The translations under genes were made by a program, and so were the position numbers. 64,000 bases of DNA from the NCBI RefSeq assembly GCF_000429685.1, contig NZ_AUCI01000015.1, positions 1 to 64,000 on the forward strand, read 5' to 3'. This document shows positions 34,478-43,874 of this stretch, one piece after another. The stretch comes from Salibacterium aidingense DSM 18341 (GTDB lineage: Bacteria > Bacillota > Bacilli > Bacillales > Marinococcaceae). Each line of letters opens with the position of its first letter. Position 1 is the stretch's first letter. The notes under the pieces were generated by a model. The model had not been told where the DNA came from and ran no database searches. It was given only the letters and a program-made list of their open reading frames with translations.

Positions 34478-35833
34478 TCACTCGGAGGAGGAACGCTGTT
34501 TCTTTCCGGGAAGCCTTATGGAAAGACCAAGAACAATGGTGCAGAAAAAGAGGGAGACCATCGCTACGTGGTGGAGCTGATCAATTGTCATTGCTCCGGT
34601 AAAAAAGATCCCGAGTACACTGGAGGATAGGATCGCTCCAAGATAGCGGCTCGTCTGAAAAAGGCCGGAGGCGGAGCCTGTATCTTCGGCGCGGACCTGT
34701 TCAAACAGCGCCCGCTGCATCGAGATATTATTGAAGCCACTGCTCATGCCTAGTACGATCATGATGGAAATCAGCCACCCAAGCGGAGATTGGTTATTGA
34801 ACGTAAGGATCAGAGCCGTTCCCGTGGTGAGTGCGGTTGCTCCCATTACAAGCGGCACCTTGGCGCCGTACCGGTCCACGAGTTTCCCGGTAAACGGTGC
34901 AATGATCATGCTCATGCCAGCCAGCGCAAGCATGATTAATCCGGTGGACTGTTCATCGTAATGCCTCACCTGCTGCAGGTAAGCCGGGAGCCCGAAAAAG
35001 TACGTGTAATAGACGAGACTGATACTGATAAACTGAGCATAAATCAGCGTGACATTATAATTTTTCTTTAACGTTATCACGTTGATAAACGGTTCCTGTT
35101 TTCTTTTTTCATAAAAATAAAACACGACAAAACCTGCCAGGCTGAGAGCAAACATTTCCCAATTCGCCTCATTTTCGAGAGACAGCAGCCCGAGTATTAA
35201 ACTGACAATGGAGACGACAAACAGACCGATGCCTGCAAAATCAATGCGGCGCAGTTGAAATTTTCCGCGTCCGGTGTTGGGCAGGATGAAAAGGGATAAC
35301 GTAAACGACATGATAATAAATGGAAAATTGATTAAAAAAATCGCGTGCCAATCCCACCACGAAATCAGAAATCCACCGATGGAAGGGCCGAAGGCAGCAG
35401 AGGTGGTGGAAAACAGCGATAATCCTGCCAACGCCTGCCCCTGTCCTTCCGTAATATGGCCGCGGATCATCGACATGGCACTGGGGAAAAGCGTCGAACT
35501 TCCCAGGGCCTGCAGCGCCCGCCAAATCAGTAAGAAGATAAGATTTGGCGAGAAAACAGCAAGCAGTGAAGCCAGGGCAGAGATACTTAATCCGCTTAAA
35601 AAAAGACGTTTCGGTCCAAACATATCACCCAGCTTTCCCATTACCGGCTGCGCCGCAGCACTTGTCAAATAAAAAATAGATACCAGCCAGGACGCTTCCG
35701 CGAACGTTAACGAGAATTCATCCTGCAGCCTGGTTAAGGCAACGGAAATCATCGAAGAGTTTAAAGGGTTTAACAGTGTGCCCAGGCCAATGGTGACGAT
35801 GAGCAGCCAGGGTCTTTTTATTACGTCGCTCAT
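34478..35833 (-). CDS. MFS drug-type transporter
   Basis: 451 residues with 12-14 predicted helices. Motif A GKLGDMFGPKRL follows helix 2, and the antiporter motif C (AAFGPSIGG) lies in helix 5, as in proton-driven drug exporters of the EmrB/QacA or DHA groups. The probable role is efflux of hydrophobic compounds; substrate not determinable. It is divergent from the aldo/keto reductase gene with 137 bases between. Confidence 0.87.
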   Translation of the reverse strand: MSDVIKRPWLLIVTIGLGTLLNPLNSSMISVALTRLQDEFSLTFAEASWLVSIFYLTSAAAQPVMGKLGDMFGPKRLFLSGLSISALASLLAVFSPNLIFLLIWRALQALGSSTLFPSAMSMIRGHITEGQGQALAGLSLFSTTSAAFGPSIGGFLISWWDWHAIFLINFPFIIMSFTLSLFILPNTGRGKFQLRRIDFAGIGLFVVSIVSLILGLLSLENEANWEMFALSLAGFVVFYFYEKRKQEPFINVITLKKNYNVTLIYAQFISISLVYYTYFFGLPAYLQQVRHYDEQSTGLIMLALAGMSMIIAPFTGKLVDRYGAKVPLVMGATALTTGTALILTFNNQSPLGWLISIMIVLGMSSGFNNISMQRALFEQVRAEDTGSASGLFQTSRYLGAILSSSVLGIFFTGAMTIDQLHHVAMVSLFFCTIVLGLSIRLPGKKQRSSSE

Positions 35834-35970
35834 GTTAAGATCACCTGATTTATATGTAAGTGCATCTATTCTATCATATGTACAGCTGCGGCACCGCAGA
35901 AATGTTAGCGTTTTCTATAAAAAGAAAAACCTGCTAGAATGTTAGTATCCAAGGAAAAGAGGTGCTTTTT

Positions 35971-36888
35971 GTGAATAAACTCCAATTAGGAAAAAGTGAA
36001 CTGGAAGTATCAGATATCGCTTTGGGCTGCATGAGGATGAAGGATTTGACAAAAGAAAACGCCGCTGCTGTGATTGAAAATGCAAGAGAAGAAGGCATCG
36101 ACTTTTTTGATCATGCCGATATATATGGCGGCGGTGACTCGGAGGAACTTTTTGCAAAAGCATTAAAGCTGACATCTGTGTCCCGTCAGAATTTGATACT
36201 GCAGACGAAATGCGGAATTCGCCCGGGATTTTTCGATTTTTCCAAAGAACATATTATAGCTTCGGTGGAGGGCAGCTTAAGGCGGCTGAACACAGACTAT
36301 ATTGACATATTGCTGCTGCACCGTCCGGATGCGCTGGTCGAGCCGGAAGAAGTGGCGGAAGCGTTCACGGAATTAGAGACAAGCGGGAAAGTACGACACT
36401 TTGGTGTGAGTAATCATAATCCCATGCAGGTCGAACTTTTGAAAAAGCATGTGCAGCAAGAACTGATCGTTAATCAAATGCAGCTCAGCCTCATGCATAC
36501 TCCGATGATCGACGCTGGTCTGAATGTAAATATGCACAACGATCCGGCTGTTGTCCGCGACAGCAGTACCTTGGATTACAGCCGGCTGCATGATATGACG
36601 ATCCAAGCCTGGTCGCCGTTTCAGTACGGCATGATCAAAGGGGTATTTGTTGGTAACGATAATTTTCCGGAAGTGAATACCAAACTGCAGGAAATTGCGG
36701 AGAAAAAAGGCGTGTCGGACTCAGCCGCAGCGGTGGCCTGGATCCTGCGCCATCCGGCCCGTATCCAGACGATCGTTGGTACGATGAACACTGAACGCTT
36801 ATCCAGTATTGCGAAAGCGTCTGGTGTCCAGCTGACAAAAGAAGAATGGTATGAACTGTACCGCGCCGCCGGCAATGAGCTGCCGTAA
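35971..36888 (+). CDS. Aldo/keto reductase (YdhF-like)
   Basis: 305 residues, TIM-barrel NADPH-dependent reductase. The catalytic tetrad is visible: Asp and Tyr in FFDHADIYGGG, Lys in LQTKCG and His in LLLHRPD. The VRHFGVSNH and IVGTMNTERL segments line the cofactor pocket. The GTG start follows AGAGGTG. Closest in style to the E. coli YdhF group; the physiological substrate is unknown. A terminator follows. Confidence 0.9.
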   Translation: MNKLQLGKSELEVSDIALGCMRMKDLTKENAAAVIENAREEGIDFFDHADIYGGGDSEELFAKALKLTSVSRQNLILQTKCGIRPGFFDFSKEHIIASVEGSLRRLNTDYIDILLLHRPDALVEPEEVAEAFTELETSGKVRHFGVSNHNPMQVELLKKHVQQELIVNQMQLSLMHTPMIDAGLNVNMHNDPAVVRDSSTLDYSRLHDMTIQAWSPFQYGMIKGVFVGNDNFPEVNTKLQEIAEKKGVSDSAAAVAWILRHPARIQTIVGTMNTERLSSIAKASGVQLTKEEWYELYRAAGNELP

Positions 36889-36973
36889 AACGGGAAATGA
36901 TTGATTGTTAAAATCAGAGCCGAAGGCGGGTTCAGCAGAAAAGTCATGTTCACATTTTCAGGAAGAGATAGTA

Positions 36974-37010
36974 AAAGTGACGCTTACAACAAGGCTAAGC
37001 GTCACTTTCT
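36974..37010. terminator. Terminator after the aldo/keto reductase
   Basis: A perfect 13-base stem AAAGTGACGCTTA (36974-36986) with its complement at 36996-37008. The following stretch 37011-37320 has no gene; AAACGTTGG occurs twice in it (about 37039 and 37253). Confidence 0.75.
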
Positions 37011-37320
37011 GCATTCGAGCAGCCAAAAGAGATGATTAAACGTTGGCTAAATATTACAATAAAAGCGGAGGACGGCAATTGTGACGAAAAGAATGGTATC
37101 AACTCCTTTGCTTCCACAGTAACGGCGGGATTAGTGTTTAATGGAGATTTTGGAGGGAGCTCCAGGAAAGTTTGACTATTTGAATTAAAAAAAGGAAGGG
37201 AAATGGCTGCTCCTTTAAATTAATAGACATTTTTCTTAGGTATCTGTCTTTAAACGTTGGTTTCAACGGAAGCAGACACGGTAATGGAAATGTAAAAAGA
37301 CCAAAAAAGGAGGATGTTCG

Positions 37321-37902
37321 TTGAGCAGGCAGGATTCTGACATCCGCGAGTATTTTACACGAATGGACCGCAGTTTTTACATGGACAAAGACAAGCGCCT
37401 GGCCAGGTTTGATCAGGCGGTATCGATCGGCCATGGCCAGACTATTTCCCAGCCCTCTCTTGTACTTGCGATGACGCTTGCCCTGGATGTGCAGCCGGAA
37501 TCCAGAGTGCTTGAAATCGGGACAGGTTCAGGATTTCAGACAGATCTTCTTGCTTCCTCTTCTGATTCCGTTTATACGGTCGAGCGGATTGAGCCTCTGC
37601 ATCACCGGGCCAAAGAAAAACTGACAGAGGCTGGCTTTACGAATATTTATTTCAAGTTAGGAGATGGAAGTCTTGGCTGGAAAGCCCACTCCCCGTATGA
37701 CCGGATAATGGTGACAGCGGCGGCGCCGAAGGTGAATGAGACCCTTCTCGAACAACTTAAACCTGGCGGTAAAATGGTCATTCCTGTCGGCGATTCTCTG
37801 GATCAAGAGCTGCGTCTGATTGAAAAAGATCAACTGGGAGAGGTCACCTCCAGCTTTCTGGAACGTGTCATGTTTGTACAGCTGATAGAGGACACGGTCT
37901 GA
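37321..37902 (+). CDS. pcm: Protein-L-isoaspartate O-methyltransferase-like
   Basis: 193 residues. GHGQTISQPS is the conserved active-site loop of PCMT enzymes, EIGTGSGFQT is the SAM motif, and YDRIMVTAAAP and LKPGGKMVIPVG are the usual later motifs. The family repairs isoaspartyl residues in aged proteins. TTG 37321 is used, behind AAAGGAGG. Slightly shorter than the E. coli enzyme. Expected to be cytoplasmic. Confidence 0.88.
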   Translation: MSRQDSDIREYFTRMDRSFYMDKDKRLARFDQAVSIGHGQTISQPSLVLAMTLALDVQPESRVLEIGTGSGFQTDLLASSSDSVYTVERIEPLHHRAKEKLTEAGFTNIYFKLGDGSLGWKAHSPYDRIMVTAAAPKVNETLLEQLKPGGKMVIPVGDSLDQELRLIEKDQLGEVTSSFLERVMFVQLIEDTV

Positions 37903-37984
37903 TACAGAAATCATCGGTTCCGGGTCTGCAGGAGGCGGGTCGAAAAGGGGCGGCCATATGACGCTGCCTGATTAAAACTTTACT

Positions 37985-40612
37985 TTATAGAATTTCGACG
38001 TATCCTTCGGTTCCATGAACCCGTATTTGTTGTCCGTCTTTTATATGAGAAGTAGCGTTTTCCACGCTGACTACTGCCGGTAGCCCGTATTCACGTGCGA
38101 TGACGGAGCCGTGTGTCATAACACCGCCTACTTCGGTTACTAGTCCGCCGATAGAAACAAACAACGGTGTCCAGCTTGGATCGGTGAAAGGGGTGACGAG
38201 GATATCTCCTTCTTCTATATCGGCGTCTTCCATGTTCATGATAACCCGTGCCCTGCCTTCGATTACCCCGGAGGAAACAGGAAGCCCCGGGATAGCTCCC
38301 GGAGGCAGGGAAGCGGTTTTTTTGTATTCTCCAAATAAAATTTCTCCCTCCGATGTCATGAGACGCGGAGGCCTTAATTTTTCATAGGTGTGATACTTTT
38401 CCTGTCTATGGACGATGGTTTGGTAATCCACCTCCCCAATTTGAACAGTGTTGCGGAACTCTTCAAACGATAAAAAATAGACGTCTTCCTTTCTTTGAAT
38501 GACTCCTTTTTCGACGAGAACTGCCGCTTCCTTCAGCAATGCTTTTTTATAATGAAAATAGCGGCTGACAAAAGCATATTTCGGGTATTCCCGGTATCCG
38601 GAAAAATTCCGAAGAACGCGGATTGCTTTTTCTGTCTTTTTGGCTTTCCGTTTACCGCCCCGAAGGGCCCTTACCCGGGAGAGCAATTCTTTCTCTTTTG
38701 CTTTCGCTTCTTCCAGCCCCTTTTGCCATTTATACTCTTTCGCGTTTGGTTCAAAGTTTTTGATGTTGCTGAGAATCATGGGAGCAAGAGCTGCAGGATT
38801 TTCGCTCCAGCGGGTTGTTGTTATATCAATTTCGCCGGAACAGCGCATCCCGTATTTGTCGAGGTAACTCTGGATTGTCTCAGCCACAGCTTCGCCTCCA
38901 TGTACTGCAGTAAGCTTTTTAAAAAATTCTTCCTCACTCGGTTGAGAGAGATACGTGATGACTTCCGGGTAACGACGGGCTGTGTCGGCTACTTCCAGTA
39001 AATCAAGCCCCATTTCGGAGGTGATGTTATAAGGGACCGATTGGGCCAGGGTATCGGCTGCATTTTTTTCGCCAAGCCATTTTTTCATTTTTTCATTAAG
39101 CCATCTTCCAGCAAATAAGCCGGCCGTCAGCGTGCCCATGCTTTTGGCCTTATATAAATCTGCTTTCAGCTGTTTGTGATCCTCCAGGATAAAGGTAAAC
39201 ACCTCCTCCCCGGATTTGTGCTGGATGTCATGTTTAAGCTTCTGAAGGGAGCGCTCATAGGAGGCTATCAGCTGCGGCACCACGGAGACGTCATTTTCTC
39301 TATACTGTTTCCATGTTTGGTACAAAAGGTTTGGGGACAGGCCGTCTGTTTTAAAGCTGAAAATTTTTTTGCCGTGCGGGAGCGCTTTGATAAAATCCTT
39401 TCGTTTTATCAAGCGGGCAAGTGCGTTTTTCATCAGCGGATCGTTCCGTCCCATCGTACTCATCAAAATTTTCCGTCCGAGCGGAGAAGCAAGGTCATGG
39501 GTCAATTCCACGAATAATCTGCCGCCTGCTTCGAAAAGTGGAAATCCCCTCGAAAGAAACTGAAAAAAAGATATTCCGAGCGGTTTGATCGGTTCGGTCA
39601 TCATTTGCTGATGTCCCATCGACATATACACACGGTTGTTGTCGTCTGCATGATCAGGGAGCGGATACAGGGTAGTGATTGGACGGCTCTGAACAACATA
39701 AATGGTTTCCTCCACGAGGCACCATTCTATATCCTGGGGAGAAGAAAAACGTTCTTCTATTTTACGCCCAAGCTGTTCCAGTTTTAAAATATGGGAATCG
39801 CGCAGGACTTGTTGATCCTGGAGTCCGACTTTTAGGGTTCGTTGTTCCGTTCCCCCACCTTCGAGGCTGTACACGGCTGTTTTTTTGGAAGCAATGTTTT
39901 TTTCTATAATGCTGTTCTCTTTCACCTTATAGTTATCGGCGGCTGCTGTTCCAGAAACGATGGGTTCCCCGAGTCCAAAACCGGCATCAATGGAAATAAT
40001 ATGGCGGTTCGAGGAGACCGGATCTGCGGTAAACATAATTCCCGAGGCTTCCGGGACAATCATCTGCTGGACAATCACGGATAAATAAACGTTTTGATGT
40101 TCAAATCCATTCTGGAGTCGGTACATGACAGCCCGCTCAGTAAAAAGAGAGGCCCAGCATTTTTTTATGTGGGATAAAATCGACGTTTCTTCCACGATAT
40201 TTAAAAAAGAGTCCTGCTGCCCGGCGAAGGAGGCTGTTGGAAGGTCCTCGGCTGTGGCACTCGAACGTACAGCAAAAGCCTGCCCATTCGAAAACCGGGA
40301 CAACTGCCCGAGAATCCTTTGGTTCACTTCCGCAGGTATACGACCTTCCTCGATTAACTCCCGGATGCTTTTCGAGACACTCTTAATGGCTTCTTTTTCG
40401 CTTAATGATAACCAGGAGAGTTCTTCTATTTTTTTCTGTATTTCCGCGGAATCGTTGAGCATCGCTCTGTAGGCAGCCGTGGTAACACAAAAGCCGTCAG
40501 GCACCCGTATGTCCTCTATTTCTGCCAATTTCCCAAGGTTGAAGCCTTTTCCTCCAACGGCTGAAACATCTGTACTCGCAAGCTCTTTTAAATCTTTAAC
40601 AAATGAGTGCAT
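37985..40612 (-). CDS. rph: Rifamycin-inactivating phosphotransferase (PEP synthase-like)
   Basis: 875 residues. N-terminal ATP-grasp domain (GGKGFNLGKL, FAVRSSATAEDLPTASFAGQQ, EASGIMFTADP), a rifampin-binding middle domain and a C-terminal swivelling His domain with catalytic His about 834 in GGVMTHGSVIAREYGLP. The THG[SA]V motif and the overall length (about 870) match rifampin phosphotransferases such as Listeria RPH rather than true PEP synthase, which has TCH. It transfers the beta-phosphate of ATP to rifamycins. ATG 40612 is better spaced after AAGGAGG than ATG 40615. A housekeeping role besides drug resistance is possible. Confidence 0.86.
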   Translation of the reverse strand: MHSFVKDLKELASTDVSAVGGKGFNLGKLAEIEDIRVPDGFCVTTAAYRAMLNDSAEIQKKIEELSWLSLSEKEAIKSVSKSIRELIEEGRIPAEVNQRILGQLSRFSNGQAFAVRSSATAEDLPTASFAGQQDSFLNIVEETSILSHIKKCWASLFTERAVMYRLQNGFEHQNVYLSVIVQQMIVPEASGIMFTADPVSSNRHIISIDAGFGLGEPIVSGTAAADNYKVKENSIIEKNIASKKTAVYSLEGGGTEQRTLKVGLQDQQVLRDSHILKLEQLGRKIEERFSSPQDIEWCLVEETIYVVQSRPITTLYPLPDHADDNNRVYMSMGHQQMMTEPIKPLGISFFQFLSRGFPLFEAGGRLFVELTHDLASPLGRKILMSTMGRNDPLMKNALARLIKRKDFIKALPHGKKIFSFKTDGLSPNLLYQTWKQYRENDVSVVPQLIASYERSLQKLKHDIQHKSGEEVFTFILEDHKQLKADLYKAKSMGTLTAGLFAGRWLNEKMKKWLGEKNAADTLAQSVPYNITSEMGLDLLEVADTARRYPEVITYLSQPSEEEFFKKLTAVHGGEAVAETIQSYLDKYGMRCSGEIDITTTRWSENPAALAPMILSNIKNFEPNAKEYKWQKGLEEAKAKEKELLSRVRALRGGKRKAKKTEKAIRVLRNFSGYREYPKYAFVSRYFHYKKALLKEAAVLVEKGVIQRKEDVYFLSFEEFRNTVQIGEVDYQTIVHRQEKYHTYEKLRPPRLMTSEGEILFGEYKKTASLPPGAIPGLPVSSGVIEGRARVIMNMEDADIEEGDILVTPFTDPSWTPLFVSIGGLVTEVGGVMTHGSVIAREYGLPAVVSVENATSHIKDGQQIRVHGTEGYVEIL

Positions 40613-40636
40613 CATGGGCCTCCTTTTTCCTTTGGG

Positions 40637-42241
40637 TTATCCTTCTATATCCCGGCGGTTATAACTGATGAATCCCGCCGCTGCGAGAATGATGGCGATA
40701 CCTGTAAGACCAGCGGCGGCAGCCAGTTTAAAATCTTCCACCGGCAGCTGAGGAATATGGCCGAACGGCGTCAAATTTGTCACCCAGTCGGGAAATTGGA
40801 ATAACCCGCCCAGGTAAACGACAATAAAGGAATAAAGCAGGTATGCCCAGGTTACTCCGGCAAAGGCCGGGGAGAGTCCGATGAAAAATAACGCCATTCC
40901 GATCATAATCCACATGGCCGGGAGATAGACAACCGCCGCTTCATAAAACCCCCAAACGCTCAGGCTCTCCTCCATCACAGCATTGCCGGCCAGCCCCATC
41001 CCAAGGCCTGCTAGAGAAAGCATGATAAATCCATGAAGCAGAGCTAACAGCGCATAACTTCCCATTAATTTATTCCGGGAGACAGCAAGGCTCAGCAGGT
41101 TTTCGCTGCGTTCTTTCTTTTCTTCTGCCTTCAGCCGCATCATCGCCATTACCCCCGGTATTGTCGAAGCCATGGCCATCACTGCCATCAGCATCGTTAA
41201 AAACTGTTCTGTGATCGAATATCCCGCTTCCGGCTGGATAAATTCCTGCAGCATGTCGATTTCTTCAAAGAAAGATTCTGTTTCGCCAAGCACAGAACCG
41301 TACATGGCGCCAAACATCAGCATGGCAGCGCCCCAGGCGATGATTCCCGTGCGCTGAAGCCGGAAAGCAAGACCAAAGGGGTGGTGGAGAAGAAAAGAGG
41401 CATGTTTCCTCCCGGGTTTTGATGGAACAAAACCAGCTTCCAGATCACGGATAGCGTTTAAATAAAAGGCGAATACGGTAACGATAACAGCTGTTCCAAG
41501 TGTGACAGCGATCGGCCACCAGTAATTGTTCACGTAGGCTTCGGTTCCAAGCACCCATCCAAATGGGGAGAGCCAGGAAAGAGTTTCATTACTGACGTCT
41601 CCGATGGCGCGCACGGCATAAGCCAGAAGCAGGATGCCTATGGAAAAGCCGGTGACTCCGCGGGCGCTTTCCGAAAGTTGTGCTAATAATCCGGTAACAG
41701 CGGCAAAGAACAGTCCGATTGCTCCAAGCGCGGCACCGTAGAGCAGGGACCCTTCCCATTCCATGCTTTCTATTTGCAGGGTATACAATCCGAATCCAAT
41801 AACGACCGCCAACAAAAGGTTTATGATAACCGCTGTCAGCATCGCCGCACCTATATTGGACAAACGGCCGGTCGGAAGGGAACGGATCATTTCCAGACGT
41901 CCGTCTTCTTCATTCGCCCTCGTGTGGCGGGTAATAAGAAGTATATTCATAATGCCGGTAATAAGGGCCGTCATGCCCAGCATTTGGTGTGCCATCATGG
42001 CCCCGTACGTATAATTATCTATACCATATCCGGGTCCCACGAGTGCGGTGACTGCCGGGTTAATCATAGATTGGGCAATTTCCTGAAGCTCACGTTCGTT
42101 GGTGTATAAATTAGTAAAGGAGATAGCAACAATAAGTGTAAAGCCTGCCAGTCCTGCCAGCCAAAGCGGAAGCTGAAGGCGCTCCTGCCGGCATATCATC
42201 CCAAGCAGCGGTAAAGTATTATTAAAACGTTTCTCTGCCAT
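40637..42241 (-). CDS. ABC exporter permease, polyketide-antibiotic type
   Basis: 534 residues with about 12 membrane helices in two repeated halves. It resembles TnrB2/tetronasin-type exporter permeases, for example in the FTNLYTNERELQ and RANEEDGRLEMIRSLPTGR segments. It shares one base with the ATPase stop codon and probably forms an exporter of polyketides or other lipophilic antibiotics. Confidence 0.86.
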   Translation of the reverse strand: MAEKRFNNTLPLLGMICRQERLQLPLWLAGLAGFTLIVAISFTNLYTNERELQEIAQSMINPAVTALVGPGYGIDNYTYGAMMAHQMLGMTALITGIMNILLITRHTRANEEDGRLEMIRSLPTGRLSNIGAAMLTAVIINLLLAVVIGFGLYTLQIESMEWEGSLLYGAALGAIGLFFAAVTGLLAQLSESARGVTGFSIGILLLAYAVRAIGDVSNETLSWLSPFGWVLGTEAYVNNYWWPIAVTLGTAVIVTVFAFYLNAIRDLEAGFVPSKPGRKHASFLLHHPFGLAFRLQRTGIIAWGAAMLMFGAMYGSVLGETESFFEEIDMLQEFIQPEAGYSITEQFLTMLMAVMAMASTIPGVMAMMRLKAEEKKERSENLLSLAVSRNKLMGSYALLALLHGFIMLSLAGLGMGLAGNAVMEESLSVWGFYEAAVVYLPAMWIMIGMALFFIGLSPAFAGVTWAYLLYSFIVVYLGGLFQFPDWVTNLTPFGHIPQLPVEDFKLAAAAGLTGIAIILAAAGFISYNRRDIEG

Positions 42242-43140
42242 CAGGACGGGCCTCCTTCCGAGGTTCCTTCGTAATGCCTCATGAACAAGTCTTCCAGGGT
42301 TGGCGGCGCACTTTCCAGTTTAACAATGCCAAAACCGCTTACATATTGGAAAAGGGAATCCATATATTCGGTGTCTATCTGAAAAGAAACCCCGTCTTCT
42401 TTGATTTCGAGGTTATGGACTCCTCCCTGTTCTGCCAGTGCCGGCACAGGCTGTTTGGTTTCCAGGTAGATAGATGTTCTTGTTAAGTGGCGGAGTTCTT
42501 GTAACGTTCCCGTTTCAATCATTTTTCCATCCCGGATGATACCAACTCTGTCACAGAGCTGTTCGACTTCCGATAAAATGTGACTCGACAGGAGGATACT
42601 TTTTCCTTCCTGTTTTGCTTCCAACACGCTTTCCTGAAAGATGCACTCCATTAAAGGATCGAGCCCTGACGTTGGTTCGTCGAGAATGTATAAATCTGCG
42701 TCTGTTGCAAAGGCAGAGACAAGGGCCACTTTCTGACGGTTGCCTTTCGAGTACGTCCGGCATTTTTTCTCGGGATCAAGGTCAAATCTACGGAGGAGTT
42801 TTTCTCGTTTCTCCTGATTCATGTTTCCCCGCAGTTTTCCAAACAGGTCAATGACTTCCCCGCCTGTAAGATTCGGCCAAAGATTCAGATCTCCGGGTAC
42901 GTATGCGATATCGCGGTGAATATCAACTGCTTTACGCCAGGCGTCTTTTCCAAATATTTCTGCCTCTCCCTGTGTTGCTTTCATCATACCGAGCAGAATG
43001 CGTATCGTTGTGGATTTTCCGGCTCCGTTCGGCCCGATAAAACCGTACACTTCCCCTTGATTGACCTGAATATCGACCCCGTCCAGCGCAGTAAACGAGC
43101 CGAATTTTTTTGTTAACTGCTTCGTTTGCAAGACCGTCAT
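42241..43140 (-). CDS. ABC exporter ATPase, polyketide-antibiotic type
   Basis: 299 residues: Walker A GPNGAGKST, a signature YSKGNRQK (instead of LSGGQ, as in DrrA/TnrB3-like ATPases), Walker B LYILDEPTSGLDPL, H-loop SSHIL, then the C-terminal domain typical of this group. Pairs with the permease at 40637 and is preceded by the TetR gene at a 14-base distance, so all three form one operon. Confidence 0.9.
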   Translation of the reverse strand: MTVLQTKQLTKKFGSFTALDGVDIQVNQGEVYGFIGPNGAGKSTTIRILLGMMKATQGEAEIFGKDAWRKAVDIHRDIAYVPGDLNLWPNLTGGEVIDLFGKLRGNMNQEKREKLLRRFDLDPEKKCRTYSKGNRQKVALVSAFATDADLYILDEPTSGLDPLMECIFQESVLEAKQEGKSILLSSHILSEVEQLCDRVGIIRDGKMIETGTLQELRHLTRTSIYLETKQPVPALAEQGGVHNLEIKEDGVSFQIDTEYMDSLFQYVSGFGIVKLESAPPTLEDLFMRHYEGTSEGGPS

Positions 43141-43154
43141 TTGCGCTCCTCCTT

Positions 43155-43778
43155 TTACTCATAAAATGTCTTTTTTAACACATCGAGATACTCATAAAAC
43201 TCATCCCAGTAATAGGACATGTCAATTGAAGTCATTTTTTCTCCTTTCAATTTGTTTTTAAGATGGTTCTGATAGCCCTCGATCGCCCATTGGATAAGGT
43301 GGTAGGCTTTTTCTACGTCTATATCGTCCCGGAACAGGGTGCGGTCAATATTGTCATATATCCTGGCATTTCCTTCCCGCTGCAGGGTCTCAAAACGGGT
43401 CTGAAGGTTTTCAGGCAGTTGTTCCTCAGAAGCCAGCAGAAACGTTCCCATAAAATTAAAAATATGGGGATGTCTCGAAAAACACTGCATTTTTACCTGT
43501 GCTGCCTGTTTTAAACGTTCCACAAAGTCTGTTTCTGAGAGATCGATACGCTGGAAATATTCCTCCATAATGATGTCCATGGCGTATTGGAGTAAATAGT
43601 GATACAGCTCCTGTTTGTTTTGAAAATAATAAAACAACATCCCTTTTCCGATCCCGGCCTGTCTTACAATCTTATTTGTCGAAGCCCTCTTATACCCATT
43701 CTCTGCAAACTCTTCCAATGCAGCGTTTAGAATACGTTCTTTCTTTTTAGGCTCAAGGTTTTCAAATAACTCTGTCAC
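43155..43778 (-). CDS. TetR-family repressor of the exporter operon
   Basis: 207 residues. HTH: ILNAALEEFAENGYKRAST, NKIVRQAGIGKGMLFYYFQNKQELY. The C-terminal helical domain binds the inducer, presumably a substrate of the exporter. GTG 43778 has AAAGGAG 10 bases upstream. Its promoter contains two 13-base operators (see 43805). Confidence 0.9.
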   Translation of the reverse strand: MTELFENLEPKKKERILNAALEEFAENGYKRASTNKIVRQAGIGKGMLFYYFQNKQELYHYLLQYAMDIIMEEYFQRIDLSETDFVERLKQAAQVKMQCFSRHPHIFNFMGTFLLASEEQLPENLQTRFETLQREGNARIYDNIDRTLFRDDIDVEKAYHLIQWAIEGYQNHLKNKLKGEKMTSIDMSYYWDEFYEYLDVLKKTFYE

Positions 43779-43804
43779 TGTTCTGCGGCTCCTTTATAAA
43801 ATTA

Positions 43805-43853
43805 GACCAATCTGGTCGAATACATTATATACTCATTCGACCATACTGGTCAA
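43805..43853 (-). promoter_or_regulatory. tetR-exporter promoter with twin operators
   Basis: GACCAATCTGGTC (43805-43817) and GACCATACTGGTC (43839-43851) are both GACCA-N3-TGGTC dyads, 34 bases apart centre to centre. On the minus strand, TTGACC (43853-43848) and TATAAT (43829-43824), 18 bases apart, form the promoter. One operator overlaps the -35; the other lies just downstream of the -10. Repressor binding would block transcription. Confidence 0.8.
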
Positions 43854-43874
43854 TATAAAAATTCCTCTTCTTTT

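Noticed and set aside
38495-39001. 168-residue plus-strand frame
   Set aside because: Antisense shadow of rph, rich in Phe and Cys, without start signals.
37985-40612. Annotation as phosphoenolpyruvate synthase
   Set aside because: The domain layout is shared, but the active-site segment is MTHGSVIAREYG, as in rifampin phosphotransferases, not the TCH motif of true PEP synthase.
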